Shown: positions 1 through 8,632 of the stretch, one piece after another
Layout: each line of letters starts with the position of its first letter
Numbering within the stretch: the stretch's first letter is position 1
DNA from: VXMO01 sp965205915
Lineage (GTDB): Bacteria; Chloroflexota; Dehalococcoidia; UBA6926
Direction of reading: 5' to 3'
DNA length: 64,000 nt
NCBI GenBank assembly: GCA_965205915.1
Contig: OZ242191.1
Span: 124,001 to 188,000 of the forward strand
Made by a program: the position numbers and the translations under genes
The notes under the pieces: generated by a model
The model's input: the letters and a program-made list of their open reading frames with translations, nothing else
The model's database searches: none
What the model was told of the DNA's origin: nothing

Positions 1-2072
1 ATGTCTTCATAGAGCGCCTGGCCGATTCCCTGCGCGGCGCCGCCGTGAACTTGCCCCTCCACGATGACGGGATGGACGACAACGCCCTGATCATCCACGC
101 AGAACAGCTGCTGCAGGTCAACGTCGCCCGTTTCCGGGTCAACCTCCACCACGGCTACATACGTGCCGTAATTGAATGTGAGGTGAGTCGGTTGATAGAA
201 CGAGGATTCGTCCAGGCCCATTTCCATGTCGGGGGGGCGATCCAGAACCCGGTTGATTCGGGCAGCGACCTCGCCGAAGGTGATGGACGCGCCGTTGGCG
301 GTGAACGCGCCGTCGGCGTACGCTACGCCTTCCGGGTCAGCGCCGAGTGTGTGAGCGGCAAACCGGGTCATCTTATCCAGGACCTTTTGGGAGGCCTGGA
401 GGACGGCCATGCCGCCCACGACCATGTTACGGCTGGCAAATGTGCCCATTCCATAGGTGACCACCGCTGTGTCGCCGTGCGTCACGGAGATATCGTCCAG
501 CGGGACATGGAGGGTGTCGGCGGCCACCTGCGCGTAGGTCGTGTAGTTGCCCTGCCCGTGCGGCGAGGAGCCCGTATAGATGGTCACTGCGCCGGTGGGA
601 GACACTTTCACGCGTGCCCACTCCGGCATGGACGAGGAGGGGTCCAGGGACGAGGGGCCAAACCCACCGGTCTTGACCCAGGACGATAGCCCGATTCCCA
701 GGTATTGTCCGTTCTCACGCATGGTGCGTTGTCGCGCGCGCAAGCCTTTGTAGTCACTGATCTCCAGAGCGCGCTCCAGGCCCTGCTGGTAATTGCCGCT
801 GTCGTAGATGTCCCCGCCGGGGGTGCGATAGTACGGGAACTCTTCCGGTTGGATGAGGTTCCGTCTGCGGATTTCCGCAGGGTCTATGTCAAGGTCACGG
901 GCAAGCATATCCATGGCGCGCTCGATCAGGTAGATGCCCTCAGGTCGACCGTACCCGCGGTAGGCGCCCTCGGGCGTGTGGTTGGTATAGACGGAGTGGA
1001 CTTCAAACGCGGCCTCTCGAATGCCGTAGACGCCTGTGGCGATGATGGCGGAGGTTTGAGCGACGATTGGGGTTGCGCCCTTGGGAAACGCGCCCAGGTC
1101 CGTGGTGTGGTGGAGGCGGAGCGCCTTGACGCGGCCGTCACGGTCCGCGGCCACCTCAAACCGGGAGGATTTTCCACGCGCATGGCTGAGGGAAAGGAAC
1201 TCTTCCGAGCGCGTGGCGGCCCACTTGACGGGCAGTCCGAGGTCCATCGACGCGATGGCCAAGAGGAAATACTCCACCTCCCCGCCGTGCTTTGCGCCGA
1301 ATCCGCCGCCCACGTCCGGCGCGACGGAGCGAATCTGCTCGGGAGAAAGCCCCAGCACCTCCGCCATCTGCGTTCGCAGCTCATGCGGGCCCTGAATCGA
1401 TGACCAGACGCTGAGGAATCGCGTGGCGGGGTCCCAATGGGCGATGCCGGCGCGCGGCTCCATGGGCACGGCGTGAATACGCTGGTTCACAAAGTCATGC
1501 CGCAAGATGATCTCCGAGTCCTCAAACGCGCGGGACACGTTCTCCGTGCTCTTGAGCCAACGAACCTGCTCATTGGAGCGGCCATCATGCACTTCCGGCG
1601 CGCCGGGTTGCATCGCCTGCTCCGGCGTGTTCACCACCGGCAGTGGCTCATACTCGACCATCAGCAGATCAGCCGCGTCGCGCGCCGCCTCTTTGGTTTC
1701 TCCAACGACGATCGCGACGATTTCCCCGGCGTATTTAGCCTTGTCTGTGGCGATGAGTGTGAACGCGGGGACGCCGGTCTCATTGTCGCGGTTCTCCGCG
1801 TCCCGCACGGCGAGAACCGGCGGAATGGGGTGATAGCGGGGGTGGACATCCGCCCCGGTGAGAACGCGCAACACTCCCGGATAAGCCAGCGTGGCCGAGG
1901 AGTCGATGCTGACAATACGAGCATGGGCGTGCTGGCTACGGACAAAATGCGCCCAGACGGTTCCAGGCAGGTTGATGTCGTCGGAGAAGGCGCCCTGCCC
2001 GCGCAACAGGCGATCATCCTCCTTGCGTCGGGGCGATTGGCCGATCTGGCGGGTCGTGCTGCTTGTCGTCAT
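1..2072 (-). CDS. Molybdopterin-binding (large) subunit of a xanthine/CO-dehydrogenase-family hydroxylase, 3' end outside window
   Basis: Reading from the ATG at 2072 the minus strand stays open to base 1 (about 690 codons), so the C-terminus is missing. The translation starts MTTSSTTRQIG and has the family layout: an N-terminal aldehyde oxidase a/b hammerhead domain (GAFSDDI, ATDKAKYAGE), then the molybdopterin-binding domain with PDVGGGFGAKHG and AYRGYGRPEG. The latter replaces the AYRCSFR loop of true CO dehydrogenases, so the substrate is probably not CO. In this family the subunit carries the Mo-cytosine dinucleotide centre and hydroxylates a heterocycle or aldehyde. It lies 10 nt behind the 2Fe-2S subunit gene with AGTGAG before the start. 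No FAD subunit gene is visible; it may lie beyond the edge. Family assignment is firm; the substrate is unknown. Confidence 0.88.
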   Translation of the reverse strand, partial: MTTSSTTRQIGQSPRRKEDDRLLRGQGAFSDDINLPGTVWAHFVRSQHAHARIVSIDSSATLAYPGVLRVLTGADVHPRYHPIPPVLAVRDAENRDNETGVPAFTLIATDKAKYAGEIVAIVVGETKEAARDAADLLMVEYEPLPVVNTPEQAMQPGAPEVHDGRSNEQVRWLKSTENVSRAFEDSEIILRHDFVNQRIHAVPMEPRAGIAHWDPATRFLSVWSSIQGPHELRTQMAEVLGLSPEQIRSVAPDVGGGFGAKHGGEVEYFLLAIASMDLGLPVKWAATRSEEFLSLSHARGKSSRFEVAADRDGRVKALRLHHTTDLGAFPKGATPIVAQTSAIIATGVYGIREAAFEVHSVYTNHTPEGAYRGYGRPEGIYLIERAMDMLARDLDIDPAEIRRRNLIQPEEFPYYRTPGGDIYDSGNYQQGLERALEISDYKGLRARQRTMRENGQYLGIGLSSWVKTGGFGPSSLDPSSSMPEWARVKVSPTGAVTIYTGSSPHGQGNYTTYAQVAADTLHVPLDDISVTHGDTAVVTYGMGTFASRNMVVGGMAVLQASQKVLDKMTRFAAHTLGADPEGVAYADGAFTANGASITFGEVAARINRVLDRPPDMEMGLDESSFYQPTHLTFNYGTYVAVVEVDPETGDVDLQQLFCVDDQGVVVHPVIVEGQVHGGAAQGIGQALYED

Positions 2073-2082
2073 AGCACTCACT

Positions 2083-2562
2083 TCACGTAGAGAGTTTGTC
2101 CGCCGCAAGTTCGATCGCCAGGACGATGTTTTGGTAGCCGGTGCAGCGGCACATGTTTCCGGCGAGGGCATGGCGAATTTCGTCTTTGGTCGGGTTGGGA
2201 TTCTCGCTCAGCAGGGCCTTGGAGAGCATCAACATGCCGGGCGTGCAGAACCCGCATTGGAGGCCGTGCTTGTCCGCAAAGGCCTGCTGGATGGGGTGCA
2301 ACGGGCTATCGGGGTCTGCAAGGCCCTCAACAGTTTCGATCTGCTGGCCATCGGCCTGCACCGCCAACATGGAGCAGGCTTTGACGGCCTGGCCGTTGAG
2401 CAAGACGGTACACGCGCCACATTGGGACGTATCGCAGCCGACGTGCGTGCCGGTCAGGCCGATGACGTCACGGATGGCGTGTACAAGGAGTAAGCGCGGC
2501 TCACCGGTGATTGAGTGTTCCGTGCCGTTTATCGTCAGCGTCACAGGGATTGAATCTGCCAT
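2083..2562 (-). CDS. (2Fe-2S)-binding small subunit of the molybdenum hydroxylase (CoxS-like)
   Basis: A 159-residue protein, the usual length of CoxS/XdhC-type iron-sulfur subunits. The ATG at 2562 (MADSIPVTLTING) follows a G-rich Shine-Dalgarno; an upstream in-frame ATG would add 44 unlike residues. It has the plant-ferredoxin cluster (GCDTSQCGAC followed by a fourth Cys) and the second all-helical cluster (QCGFCTPGM and CRCTGYQ). It passes electrons from the Mo centre of the downstream large subunit. It is the middle gene of a CoxG-CoxS-CoxL order read on the minus strand. Confidence 0.93.
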   Translation of the reverse strand: MADSIPVTLTINGTEHSITGEPRLLLVHAIRDVIGLTGTHVGCDTSQCGACTVLLNGQAVKACSMLAVQADGQQIETVEGLADPDSPLHPIQQAFADKHGLQCGFCTPGMLMLSKALLSENPNPTKDEIRHALAGNMCRCTGYQNIVLAIELAADKLST

Positions 2563-2644
2563 TGTGTTGCCCACCCCCAGCTTATGTTCGTCCTCGTGAG
2601 GCGATGCTATGCCGACGCGGGGCAGTCGGTCAACTATTTTGGGC

Positions 2645-3100
2645 TTACTGTGATGCTTTAGATGATTCGCCCGCTTCGCGGGATAGCGCCTCAAAGAACT
2701 GACCCATCAACATACGTACAGCGGTTTGGATCATGCGGGAGCCGATCTGGGCAATCGTTCCGCCCACTTGCGCTTCCGCCTCAACGGCAACAAGGGTGCC
2801 GTCGCCGTCCTCGCTCAGCGTGATAGCGCCCTCGCCGGACACGAAACCCGTTGGGCCCTGGCCTTTCAACGTCATCTTGTAGGACTCGTTCACCGCCACG
2901 TCTTCTATCTCCACCGTTCCTTTGAAACGACCGCGGATGGGGCCGACACCGACGGAGAGCGTGGCGGAAAAGCGTGTTGGGGTTTCGGCGTCGAGGGTTT
3001 GGCAGCCGGGAACGGTGCGTTGGAGGGCGACGGGGTCGTGCAGGAGTTGCCAGACGCGTTGGCGGGGGGCGGGGATTGTGTGGCTGCCGGAGATGTTCAT
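2645..3100 (-). CDS. CoxG-like SRPBCC family protein
   Basis: A 151-residue protein beginning MNISGSHTIPAPRQRVWQLL, typical of CO dehydrogenase subunit G/SRPBCC (START-like) proteins: a lone helix-grip fold starting with a strand and the 'VW..L.DP..L....PG' helix. The glycine-rich centre (VGVGPIRGRFKG) and the end AQIGSRMIQTAVRMLMGQFFEAL match the CoxG pattern. CoxG proteins assist assembly or membrane anchoring of the Mo hydroxylase, and its place just before the two structural genes supports this. The short Ser/Lys-rich tail lacks a clear anchor. Confidence 0.85.
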   Translation of the reverse strand: MNISGSHTIPAPRQRVWQLLHDPVALQRTVPGCQTLDAETPTRFSATLSVGVGPIRGRFKGTVEIEDVAVNESYKMTLKGQGPTGFVSGEGAITLSEDGDGTLVAVEAEAQVGGTIAQIGSRMIQTAVRMLMGQFFEALSREAGESSKASQ

Positions 3101-3109
3101 AGATAGATG

Positions 3110-4102
3110 TTACGCGGTACGGCCTGCAACGGGGGTGGCGGGGGGCGGGGGTTCTATGGCTACTCGCATGCCCTCTTCGAGGTGGCCGCGAATATCGCTG
3201 ATGCCTGTCAGGTTGTGTGTGTCTATGTACTGACGCAGGCCGTTGATGACGTCCAGCATGGTTGTGGGACGGGTGAAGTTGGCGGTGCCGACGGCGATGG
3301 CTGTCGCGCCTGCCAGGATGAACTCCAGCGCGTCGCGGGCTGAGGTGATGCCGCCGATGCCGATTACGGGGACTGAGACGGCGCTGCATACCTGCCAGAC
3401 CATGCGCACGGCGATGGGGCGGATGGCGGGGCCTGATATGCCGCCGGTCATGGTGCCCGTGACCGTCCGTCGGTTATCGACGTCGATGACCATGCCGCTC
3501 AATGTGTTGATGGCGGAGATGGCCGTCGCGCCGCCCTGCTCCGAGGCCCGCGCGATGTCGGCAATGGACGTGATGTTGGGGGTGAGCTTTGCGATGACCG
3601 GGCCGTGGAAACGGTCAGATACACCGCGCAGGACACGCTCAACGTTGGCGGGGCTCGCGCCGATCTCCATGCCTCCGGCCTCGAGGTTTGGGCAGGAGAT
3701 GTTGACTTCTAGACCCGCTACACCGGGTTCGCCGTTCAGGCGTTCTGCGAGGCGGTCATATTCTTCGATTCCAAGCCCGCCGATGCTGACGATGACCGGC
3801 GAATCATATTTTGTGTACTCAGGCAGGATCTCTTTCAAGAAATGCTCGACGCCGCGCGACGGGATGCCGATGGAGTTGAGCATTCCGGCGGGGGATTCGG
3901 CGGTGCGGGGGGCGGGATTACCCGCGCGCGCGCCGTAGAAGATCGTCTTGGGAACGAGCGCGCCGAGTTGGCCGAGATCAAAGAGCGTGCCCATCTCCGA
4001 CCCGAAACAGCCGGACGCCGGCATAACCGGGTTCTTGAGAGTCAGCCCGGCGCCGAGGTCAACCGCTAAACGGTTATCGAGGTCAGCATCCTGTACGGCC
4101 AT
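3110..4102 (-). CDS. pyrD: Dihydroorotate dehydrogenase, catalytic subunit (class 1B)
   Basis: A 330-residue TIM-barrel flavoprotein. Visible are the N-terminal LKNPVMPASGCFG, the FMN/substrate loop LEVNISCPN, which supplies the catalytic Cys of class 1 enzymes, and the C-terminal phosphate-binding strands PVIGIGGITSARDALEFILAGA. It oxidises dihydroorotate to orotate in pyrimidine synthesis and, as a 1B enzyme, works with PyrK, whose gene ends 3 nt upstream. The proline-rich C-terminus (EPPPPATP) is a lineage extra. A paralogue used in catabolism is possible given the carbamoylase and molybdenum hydroxylase neighbours, but the pairing with pyrK and nearby pyrE favours biosynthesis. Confidence 0.93.
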   Translation of the reverse strand: MAVQDADLDNRLAVDLGAGLTLKNPVMPASGCFGSEMGTLFDLGQLGALVPKTIFYGARAGNPAPRTAESPAGMLNSIGIPSRGVEHFLKEILPEYTKYDSPVIVSIGGLGIEEYDRLAERLNGEPGVAGLEVNISCPNLEAGGMEIGASPANVERVLRGVSDRFHGPVIAKLTPNITSIADIARASEQGGATAISAINTLSGMVIDVDNRRTVTGTMTGGISGPAIRPIAVRMVWQVCSAVSVPVIGIGGITSARDALEFILAGATAIAVGTANFTRPTTMLDVINGLRQYIDTHNLTGISDIRGHLEEGMRVAIEPPPPATPVAGRTA

Positions 4103-4105
4103 CGC

Positions 4106-5023
4106 CTATACAGTAACCCCTGCCGCGTGGCAACGAAAGACGGGGCCGTCACGACAGACAAGGGGCGACTCCGTTGATTCGCCAAACGCGCCCGTCGCGC
4201 AGGAGTGGCAGTAGCCGAGGCCGCAGGCCATGTGCGCCTCAAGCGAGACGTACGTTTCGACATTGGCGGGCGCGGCGAGAGTTGTGGTGAGTTCAATGAG
4301 GCGGTTGGAGCCGCAGACGTATGCCTGCTGCGCGCGGCCGGAGTCGATGATTTCACTGAGCCACGGCCCCACGTTTTCGATGGCGCTGCTGCCGTCCATG
4401 TCATTGACGGAAAGGGCGTGGCCTCCTGACTTCTTGATGATGTCTTTGCCAAGCACAACGTCGGGGTTGCGTCCACTCAGGAGGGCGTACGTCTCAATGC
4501 CGCGTCGCTTCGCCTCGTCAATGAGAGTGGTGAGGGAGCAGACGCCGATGCCGCGTCCGACGATGAGGATGCCGTTGGTGTTCTTAGCGATGGGGAACGG
4601 CCTGCCGACGGGGCCGACGATTTCGACCATATCGCCCGGCCGGCGCTGCGCCATGGCCGCAGTGCCCTGCCCCACGACACGATAGACGAACTCTGCGATC
4701 CCGCCCGCCCTGTCGTAGTGGTACACCGCCATTGGGCGCGGCAGGATGGGATGCACGTCTGTCGCCGTTCCGGGGCGGATGACGCCGAACTGACCGGGCG
4801 CGCCGTTGGCCAATTCCTCGGAGCGCACACGGAGCAGGTAGTGCTCCGGCGCGATCTCGTCGTTGGAGATGATTTCGGTTTCAGTGAACGTTGCGGCGGG
4901 GGTGTGCGCGCCGTTCTTGCCCATGACCTCGAGCCGGACGCTGGACGGGAGTCGGAGTTGCGGGACATGCGTGCCCGCAAACACGGGAATCGTCCCGTTG
5001 GCGTCCATCAGTTCGGCTGTCAT
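4106..5023 (-). CDS. pyrK: Dihydroorotate dehydrogenase electron transfer subunit
   Basis: A 305-residue protein with the ferredoxin-reductase-type FAD domain (LPRPMAVYHYD), the NAD-binding domain (GILIVGRGIGVCSLTTLI) and a C-terminal Cys cluster CGLGYCHSCATG plus later Cys residues that bind 2Fe-2S. It moves electrons from the PyrD flavin to NAD. The ATG overlaps the stop of the upstream amidase in an ATGA. That start gives an N-terminal extension of about 35 residues relative to typical PyrK (about 260 aa); an internal ATG at 4924 is the alternative. Confidence 0.9.
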   Translation of the reverse strand: MTAELMDANGTIPVFAGTHVPQLRLPSSVRLEVMGKNGAHTPAATFTETEIISNDEIAPEHYLLRVRSEELANGAPGQFGVIRPGTATDVHPILPRPMAVYHYDRAGGIAEFVYRVVGQGTAAMAQRRPGDMVEIVGPVGRPFPIAKNTNGILIVGRGIGVCSLTTLIDEAKRRGIETYALLSGRNPDVVLGKDIIKKSGGHALSVNDMDGSSAIENVGPWLSEIIDSGRAQQAYVCGSNRLIELTTTLAAPANVETYVSLEAHMACGLGYCHSCATGAFGESTESPLVCRDGPVFRCHAAGVTV

Positions 5024-6354
5024 TCTGCGACCTCTTTCGTCAGGAATGCGTCGATGTCTTTAATGCTCTCCGCGAGCGCCTGCGCGCCGATTGCGATGTC
5101 TTCCATGCTCGTCCATTCCTCCGGGCAGTGGCTGAGACCATCACGGCTTGGGACGAAGAACATGGCGGTGGGAATGGCACGGGAGAGAATACCGGCGTCG
5201 TGCCCCGCCCCGCTCGTCGTGACGCGGTGCGGTACATCAAGGCGTTTTGCGGCGGCGGTGGTCAGGTCGCGCAGCCACTTGGGCAGCACGACGGGCGACG
5301 TGTCGGACACGACTTCCCAGTCGCACCGCAGGCCACGGCGCGCGGCGGTTTCCTCCGCGCGGGTAACGATGTCCTGCGTCGTCAGACGTTGGCGGTCGCT
5401 ATCCACGTCGCGCACGTCAAGATAGAACTCCACGTCGCCGGGGATTGTCGTGATGCTGTTAGGGAAAACGTGTAGGCGTCCGACGGTGGCGACGGTGGCA
5501 CGGCGGCGCGGCTCATTGGCGATAGATTCCGCGGCGAGAATGACCTCCGCGGCGGCGACAAGAGCATCCTGCCGTTGGGACATGGGAGTGCCACCGGAGT
5601 GATCCTGCCGGCCCTTGATGGAGAGGCGAATGCGCGTGTTTCCCGCAATGGCATCGACGAGGCCGATGCGCTCTCCCGCCTCATCCAGCGACCGTGATTG
5701 CTCGATGTGCAGTTCAAGAAAAGCGGCCAGGGTGTTGGGGGCCCAGCGCGCTTGCGCCAGTGCGAGCGGATCGAAACTCAGGGCGCGCATGGCCTGGCCA
5801 AGCGTGTTCCCGTTGGCGTCGCGCAGCCGCTCCATGTCGGCCTGCTGCAAGACACCGGCGACGGCTTTGCTACCGAGGCAAGGTTCGCCGAATCGCGCGC
5901 CCTCTTCTGAGGCAAAGACGACCAGCATGAGGGGGTGGGCGGTCTCGACGCCGGTCTCCTTGAACATACGGAGAACTTCGAGCGCGCCGAGCACGCCGAC
6001 GGACCCGTCGAATCGTCCACCGTGCGGGACGGAATCGAGGTGCGAGCCGAAACCGATGGCGGGGAGTGTGGGATCCGTGCCGGGGAGCGTGCCGAACGTG
6101 TTCCCAAAGCTGTCTGTGCGAACCGAGAGGCCGAGTTCGCGCATCCAGCCGGAGAGGAGATCGTGGGCGGCGCGCTCTTCAGGCGAGAACGGGATTCGGG
6201 AGAGGCCACCGGCGGGCTCCGCGCCTATCTCAGACAGGCGTTCAAAGTCGGCGGCGATGCGGCTCGGGCTGGCTCGCAGTTCGGCGATGACGGCGTCAGA
6301 CTCTTCCGACGTGTCCGCCGATTCCGCGTCTATTTCCTGTTCCGTCGTTGCCAT
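5020..6354 (-). CDS. M20-family amidase/hydantoinase-carbamoylase (N-carbamoyl-amino acid or allantoate hydrolase type)
   Basis: A 444-residue di-zinc hydrolase. Metal ligands of the family are all visible: GSHLDSVPHGGRFDG (His and bridging Asp), SEEGARFG (Glu pair), ELHIEQ (His) and a late GLSHCPEEW (His). The dimerisation domain with IKGRQDHSGGTPM also fits. Such enzymes remove carbamoyl groups (beta-ureidopropionate, N-carbamoyl-amino acids, allantoate). Together with the downstream pyrKD and molybdenum hydroxylase genes this suggests nucleobase turnover, but the exact substrate cannot be read from sequence. The first 30 residues are acidic and probably disordered. Confidence 0.88.
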   Translation of the reverse strand: MATTEQEIDAESADTSEESDAVIAELRASPSRIAADFERLSEIGAEPAGGLSRIPFSPEERAAHDLLSGWMRELGLSVRTDSFGNTFGTLPGTDPTLPAIGFGSHLDSVPHGGRFDGSVGVLGALEVLRMFKETGVETAHPLMLVVFASEEGARFGEPCLGSKAVAGVLQQADMERLRDANGNTLGQAMRALSFDPLALAQARWAPNTLAAFLELHIEQSRSLDEAGERIGLVDAIAGNTRIRLSIKGRQDHSGGTPMSQRQDALVAAAEVILAAESIANEPRRRATVATVGRLHVFPNSITTIPGDVEFYLDVRDVDSDRQRLTTQDIVTRAEETAARRGLRCDWEVVSDTSPVVLPKWLRDLTTAAAKRLDVPHRVTTSGAGHDAGILSRAIPTAMFFVPSRDGLSHCPEEWTSMEDIAIGAQALAESIKDIDAFLTKEVAE

Positions 6355-6420
6355 CTATCCCCACCCCATTCGGTACGAGTATGTTGGCCGATCGCGCCCT
6401 GTGATGGACGCGGCCCAATC

Positions 6421-6954
6421 CTAGGTTAGCCCTGCCGCGACGCCTTCGCCGCATACCGGGCAGTCGGACTCAGAGTATGTGTGATCCTGTAGCGATACAA
6501 GGGAAAGCTCACCGGCGACCTCGCCTGTTCCCACAAGCGAGGCGGCGACGTCCAGGCTGCTGCCCCGGCTTTCGACGAATGCGCGCGCAAGGTTGGCATC
6601 ACGGCTGCTCAGTGTGACGCCGACGAGCGCGACACTCTGTCCTGCCTGCACATTGCCGGACGCGGTGACGAGGCCCTCCGCATCGGACAGCAGCGAGACG
6701 GGGCGATCCATGGCGACGCCGACGGCAAATGCAAGGACGACGTTATCTAACCCCGGCCACGCGACGATGAGATCAGGCGCGGGGTCCGGAAGGGCATCCG
6801 CAAGGCGACGCGACAGTTCGGAAACCACCGTCGGATTCGCGAGCGGATCCATCATGCCGATGGCGCGGCTCATGTGCGCGTCGCCGGTAACGACGTGCCC
6901 ATCGATGAGGCAGCCTGTGGCTGTTAAGAGGTCTTGTGTGTCGGTGTTTGTCAT
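6421..6954 (-). CDS. Degenerate orotate phosphoribosyltransferase-like protein
   Basis: A 177-residue protein that aligns by eye with PyrE/PRTase proteins. It has the helix before the core (VVSELSRRLADAL), a strand DLIVAWPGLDNVVLAFAVGVAM in place of the usual GP.LGG..LA, a strand QSVALVGVTL where the PRPP loop should be, and a C-terminal CPVCGEG typical of some OPRT C-termini. The acidic PRPP-binding signature (VEDVVTTG in the real pyrE nearby) is absent, so catalysis with PRPP is unlikely. It sits in the same strand run as pyrE and pyrKD and may be a regulatory or scaffold paralogue. The homology is inferred by hand. Confidence 0.6.
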   Translation of the reverse strand: MTNTDTQDLLTATGCLIDGHVVTGDAHMSRAIGMMDPLANPTVVSELSRRLADALPDPAPDLIVAWPGLDNVVLAFAVGVAMDRPVSLLSDAEGLVTASGNVQAGQSVALVGVTLSSRDANLARAFVESRGSSLDVAASLVGTGEVAGELSLVSLQDHTYSESDCPVCGEGVAAGLT

Positions 6955-7020
6955 TCAGATTTGACCGATCTCAAATTAGTACGCCCATAAGATTGCCGTC
7001 ACACCGCTTGCCTGAGTCCT

Positions 7021-7692
7021 TCAACCAATGATCCTCTGCTTCATTGTGGCGAATTCTTCCTCAGTAATGTGCCCGTCTTTCAAGAGAGAAACAATGCGCT
7101 CAATGTCCGATACTCCATTGGTCGAAGGGGCTTCCTTCGGAGCCACAGCAGGTTGAGCCACAGCAGGTCTATGTGCGAGGTCAATCTGCTTCCTGACGCG
7201 TTCGGCAAATGAGGCGTTAGCATTCTTTGGAGAAATATCCTCAATCTTGTAACTCGATGCCCCGCGTCCCACGACCTGAATGCCACCTCGGAACATGCCG
7301 GTGCTATACGTGATGCTCTCGATAGCTCGATGCGCTATTTCCATGACCTCACTGTTGCCAAATAGGCCTTTATCAAGAAAAAGAACACGCCGATTAGTTG
7401 CAACTACAACTCCCTTATGCCTCTTGAGCGCCTTTCGCTCTGTATCCTGAACGAATGTACCTCCAAGGAGAGCTAGCACATTCTCATCGTTATCGATGAG
7501 ATCGGCAAGCATCTTGCGCTCACCACTATGCATCCCCTGTCCCCACTCAGGCCGCGCGCTACTCCATTGCCATAAGACGCGCTCCTGGTTGCTTTGGCCG
7601 ACACCGTGTTTGTAGAACAGGTGAAGGTCAAATTCATGCCGGGTAGCAAACTTAAGGTCACATTTGAGACATTCCACTTGCGCGTCCCCCAT
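7021..7692 (-). CDS. C2H2 zinc finger / bacterial PH-like / SHOCT domain protein
   Basis: A 223-residue protein with three modules. Residues 8-29 form a canonical C2H2 finger (ECLKC, 12 residues, then H-x4-H). Residues about 60-150 look like a bacterial PH (YokE-like) domain (GVVVATNRRVLFLDKGLFG, FRGGIQVVGRG). The C-terminus (ISDIERIVSLLKDGHITEEEFATMKQRIIG region) is a SHOCT helical pair. PH plus SHOCT is a common bacterial combination of unknown role; a eukaryote-like zinc finger at its N-terminus is unusual. It lies between pyrE and the pyrE-like gene but has no evident link to pyrimidine synthesis. Confidence 0.8.
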   Translation of the reverse strand: MGDAQVECLKCDLKFATRHEFDLHLFYKHGVGQSNQERVLWQWSSARPEWGQGMHSGERKMLADLIDNDENVLALLGGTFVQDTERKALKRHKGVVVATNRRVLFLDKGLFGNSEVMEIAHRAIESITYSTGMFRGGIQVVGRGASSYKIEDISPKNANASFAERVRKQIDLAHRPAVAQPAVAPKEAPSTNGVSDIERIVSLLKDGHITEEEFATMKQRIIG

Positions 7693-7750
7693 AGTTATCG
7701 CTTTAGCAATATACCCCAGTCTGCGGAAATGCTCCGTTCAGCGTCAGGAT

Positions 7751-8308
7751 TCAGATACCGAGGTCGCGGCGGCGGAATAACGCGCGGAGTTGGTAGCCGG
7801 CGGCGGCGAGCATCTGCTCCGCCCCCTCCTCGCGGTCGATGACTACGAGAACGTCTGAGACAATCGCGCCGGCGGCTCGGAGGGCGATGCCCGCCTCGAT
7901 GGCCTGGCTTCCCGTCGTCACGACATCCTCTACGAGCAGGACGCGCTCACCGGCGAACAGCTCGCCTTCCACGACGTTGCCCGTCGCATAGGATTTCTGC
8001 TCTTTCTTGACGATGACAAACGGCAGGCCCATCTCAAGGGAGAGGGCCGTCGCGAGTGCAACCGCGCCAAGCTCCGGCCCGGCGATGCGATCCGTGCCGG
8101 GGGGGACAAGCTCCGCCATGAACGCGGCGAGGCGTCGCAGGATGCTGGGCTTGGTCTCAAAGAGGTACTTGTCAAAGTAGTAGTTGCTGGTGCGGCCGGA
8201 ACGGAGGACAAAGCTACCGCGCAGATATGCGGCGCTGAGTAGGTCGCGTCCAAGCTCCGTGATGCGCTGCTCACGCGACAGCCCAATCGTCCGATTCATC
8301 GTCGCCAT
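7751..8308 (-). CDS. pyrE: Orotate phosphoribosyltransferase
   Basis: Starting at the ATG at 8308 (MATMNRTIGLSREQR), preceded by a strong GGAAAGGAG site, this is a 185-residue PRTase, the normal PyrE length. It has FVLRSGRTSNYYFDKY (orotate/PRPP contacts), GPELGAVALA, the mobile loop VIVKKEQKSYATG and the PRPP signature VLLVEDVVTTGSQA. It makes OMP from orotate and PRPP. An upstream in-frame start at 8359 would add 17 unlike residues. Confidence 0.94.
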   Translation of the reverse strand: MATMNRTIGLSREQRITELGRDLLSAAYLRGSFVLRSGRTSNYYFDKYLFETKPSILRRLAAFMAELVPPGTDRIAGPELGAVALATALSLEMGLPFVIVKKEQKSYATGNVVEGELFAGERVLLVEDVVTTGSQAIEAGIALRAAGAIVSDVLVVIDREEGAEQMLAAAGYQLRALFRRRDLGI

Positions 8309-8632
8309 GGGCGGGTCTCCTTTCCGCGCTGCTCCGGTCCCGTTCGCGATGCGCGCCACTCAGACGGGCGGCTGCGCAATCGCGTTCCTTAATGGTACTA
8401 GATTCGCGAAGATGGGCTCTTGCAGCGGTCGGCAATCTGAGCACAGTGGAGAATTGTGCGTCATCGAACCTCTGCAACGTCTCGGTCAATCGCTTGCCGC
8501 TAAGAAACCATCGGATAACCAGGCATTGCCAATTCGAGTTGCCTTCCGTAGTCTGCCCTTAGATTCCGCTCATCAATGGCCAAGGCGGTGACTCTATTGC
8601 TCGGGAGCAGAGCGCGACGTGTCAGGAATCTC
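8309..8632. other. Divergent intergenic region between pyrE and the membrane protein gene
   Basis: About 320 nt without a convincing gene. It must contain the pyrE promoter (minus strand) and the promoter of the membrane protein gene (plus strand). No repeat, RNA gene or attenuator was recognised. If the membrane protein begins at the upstream ATG (8576) the gap shrinks to about 270 nt. Confidence 0.5.

Noticed and set aside
45..2017. Several plus-strand and other-frame ORFs of 60-230 codons
   Set aside because: The minus strand here is one continuous molybdenum hydroxylase frame with all family motifs, so the others are shadows in GC-rich DNA.
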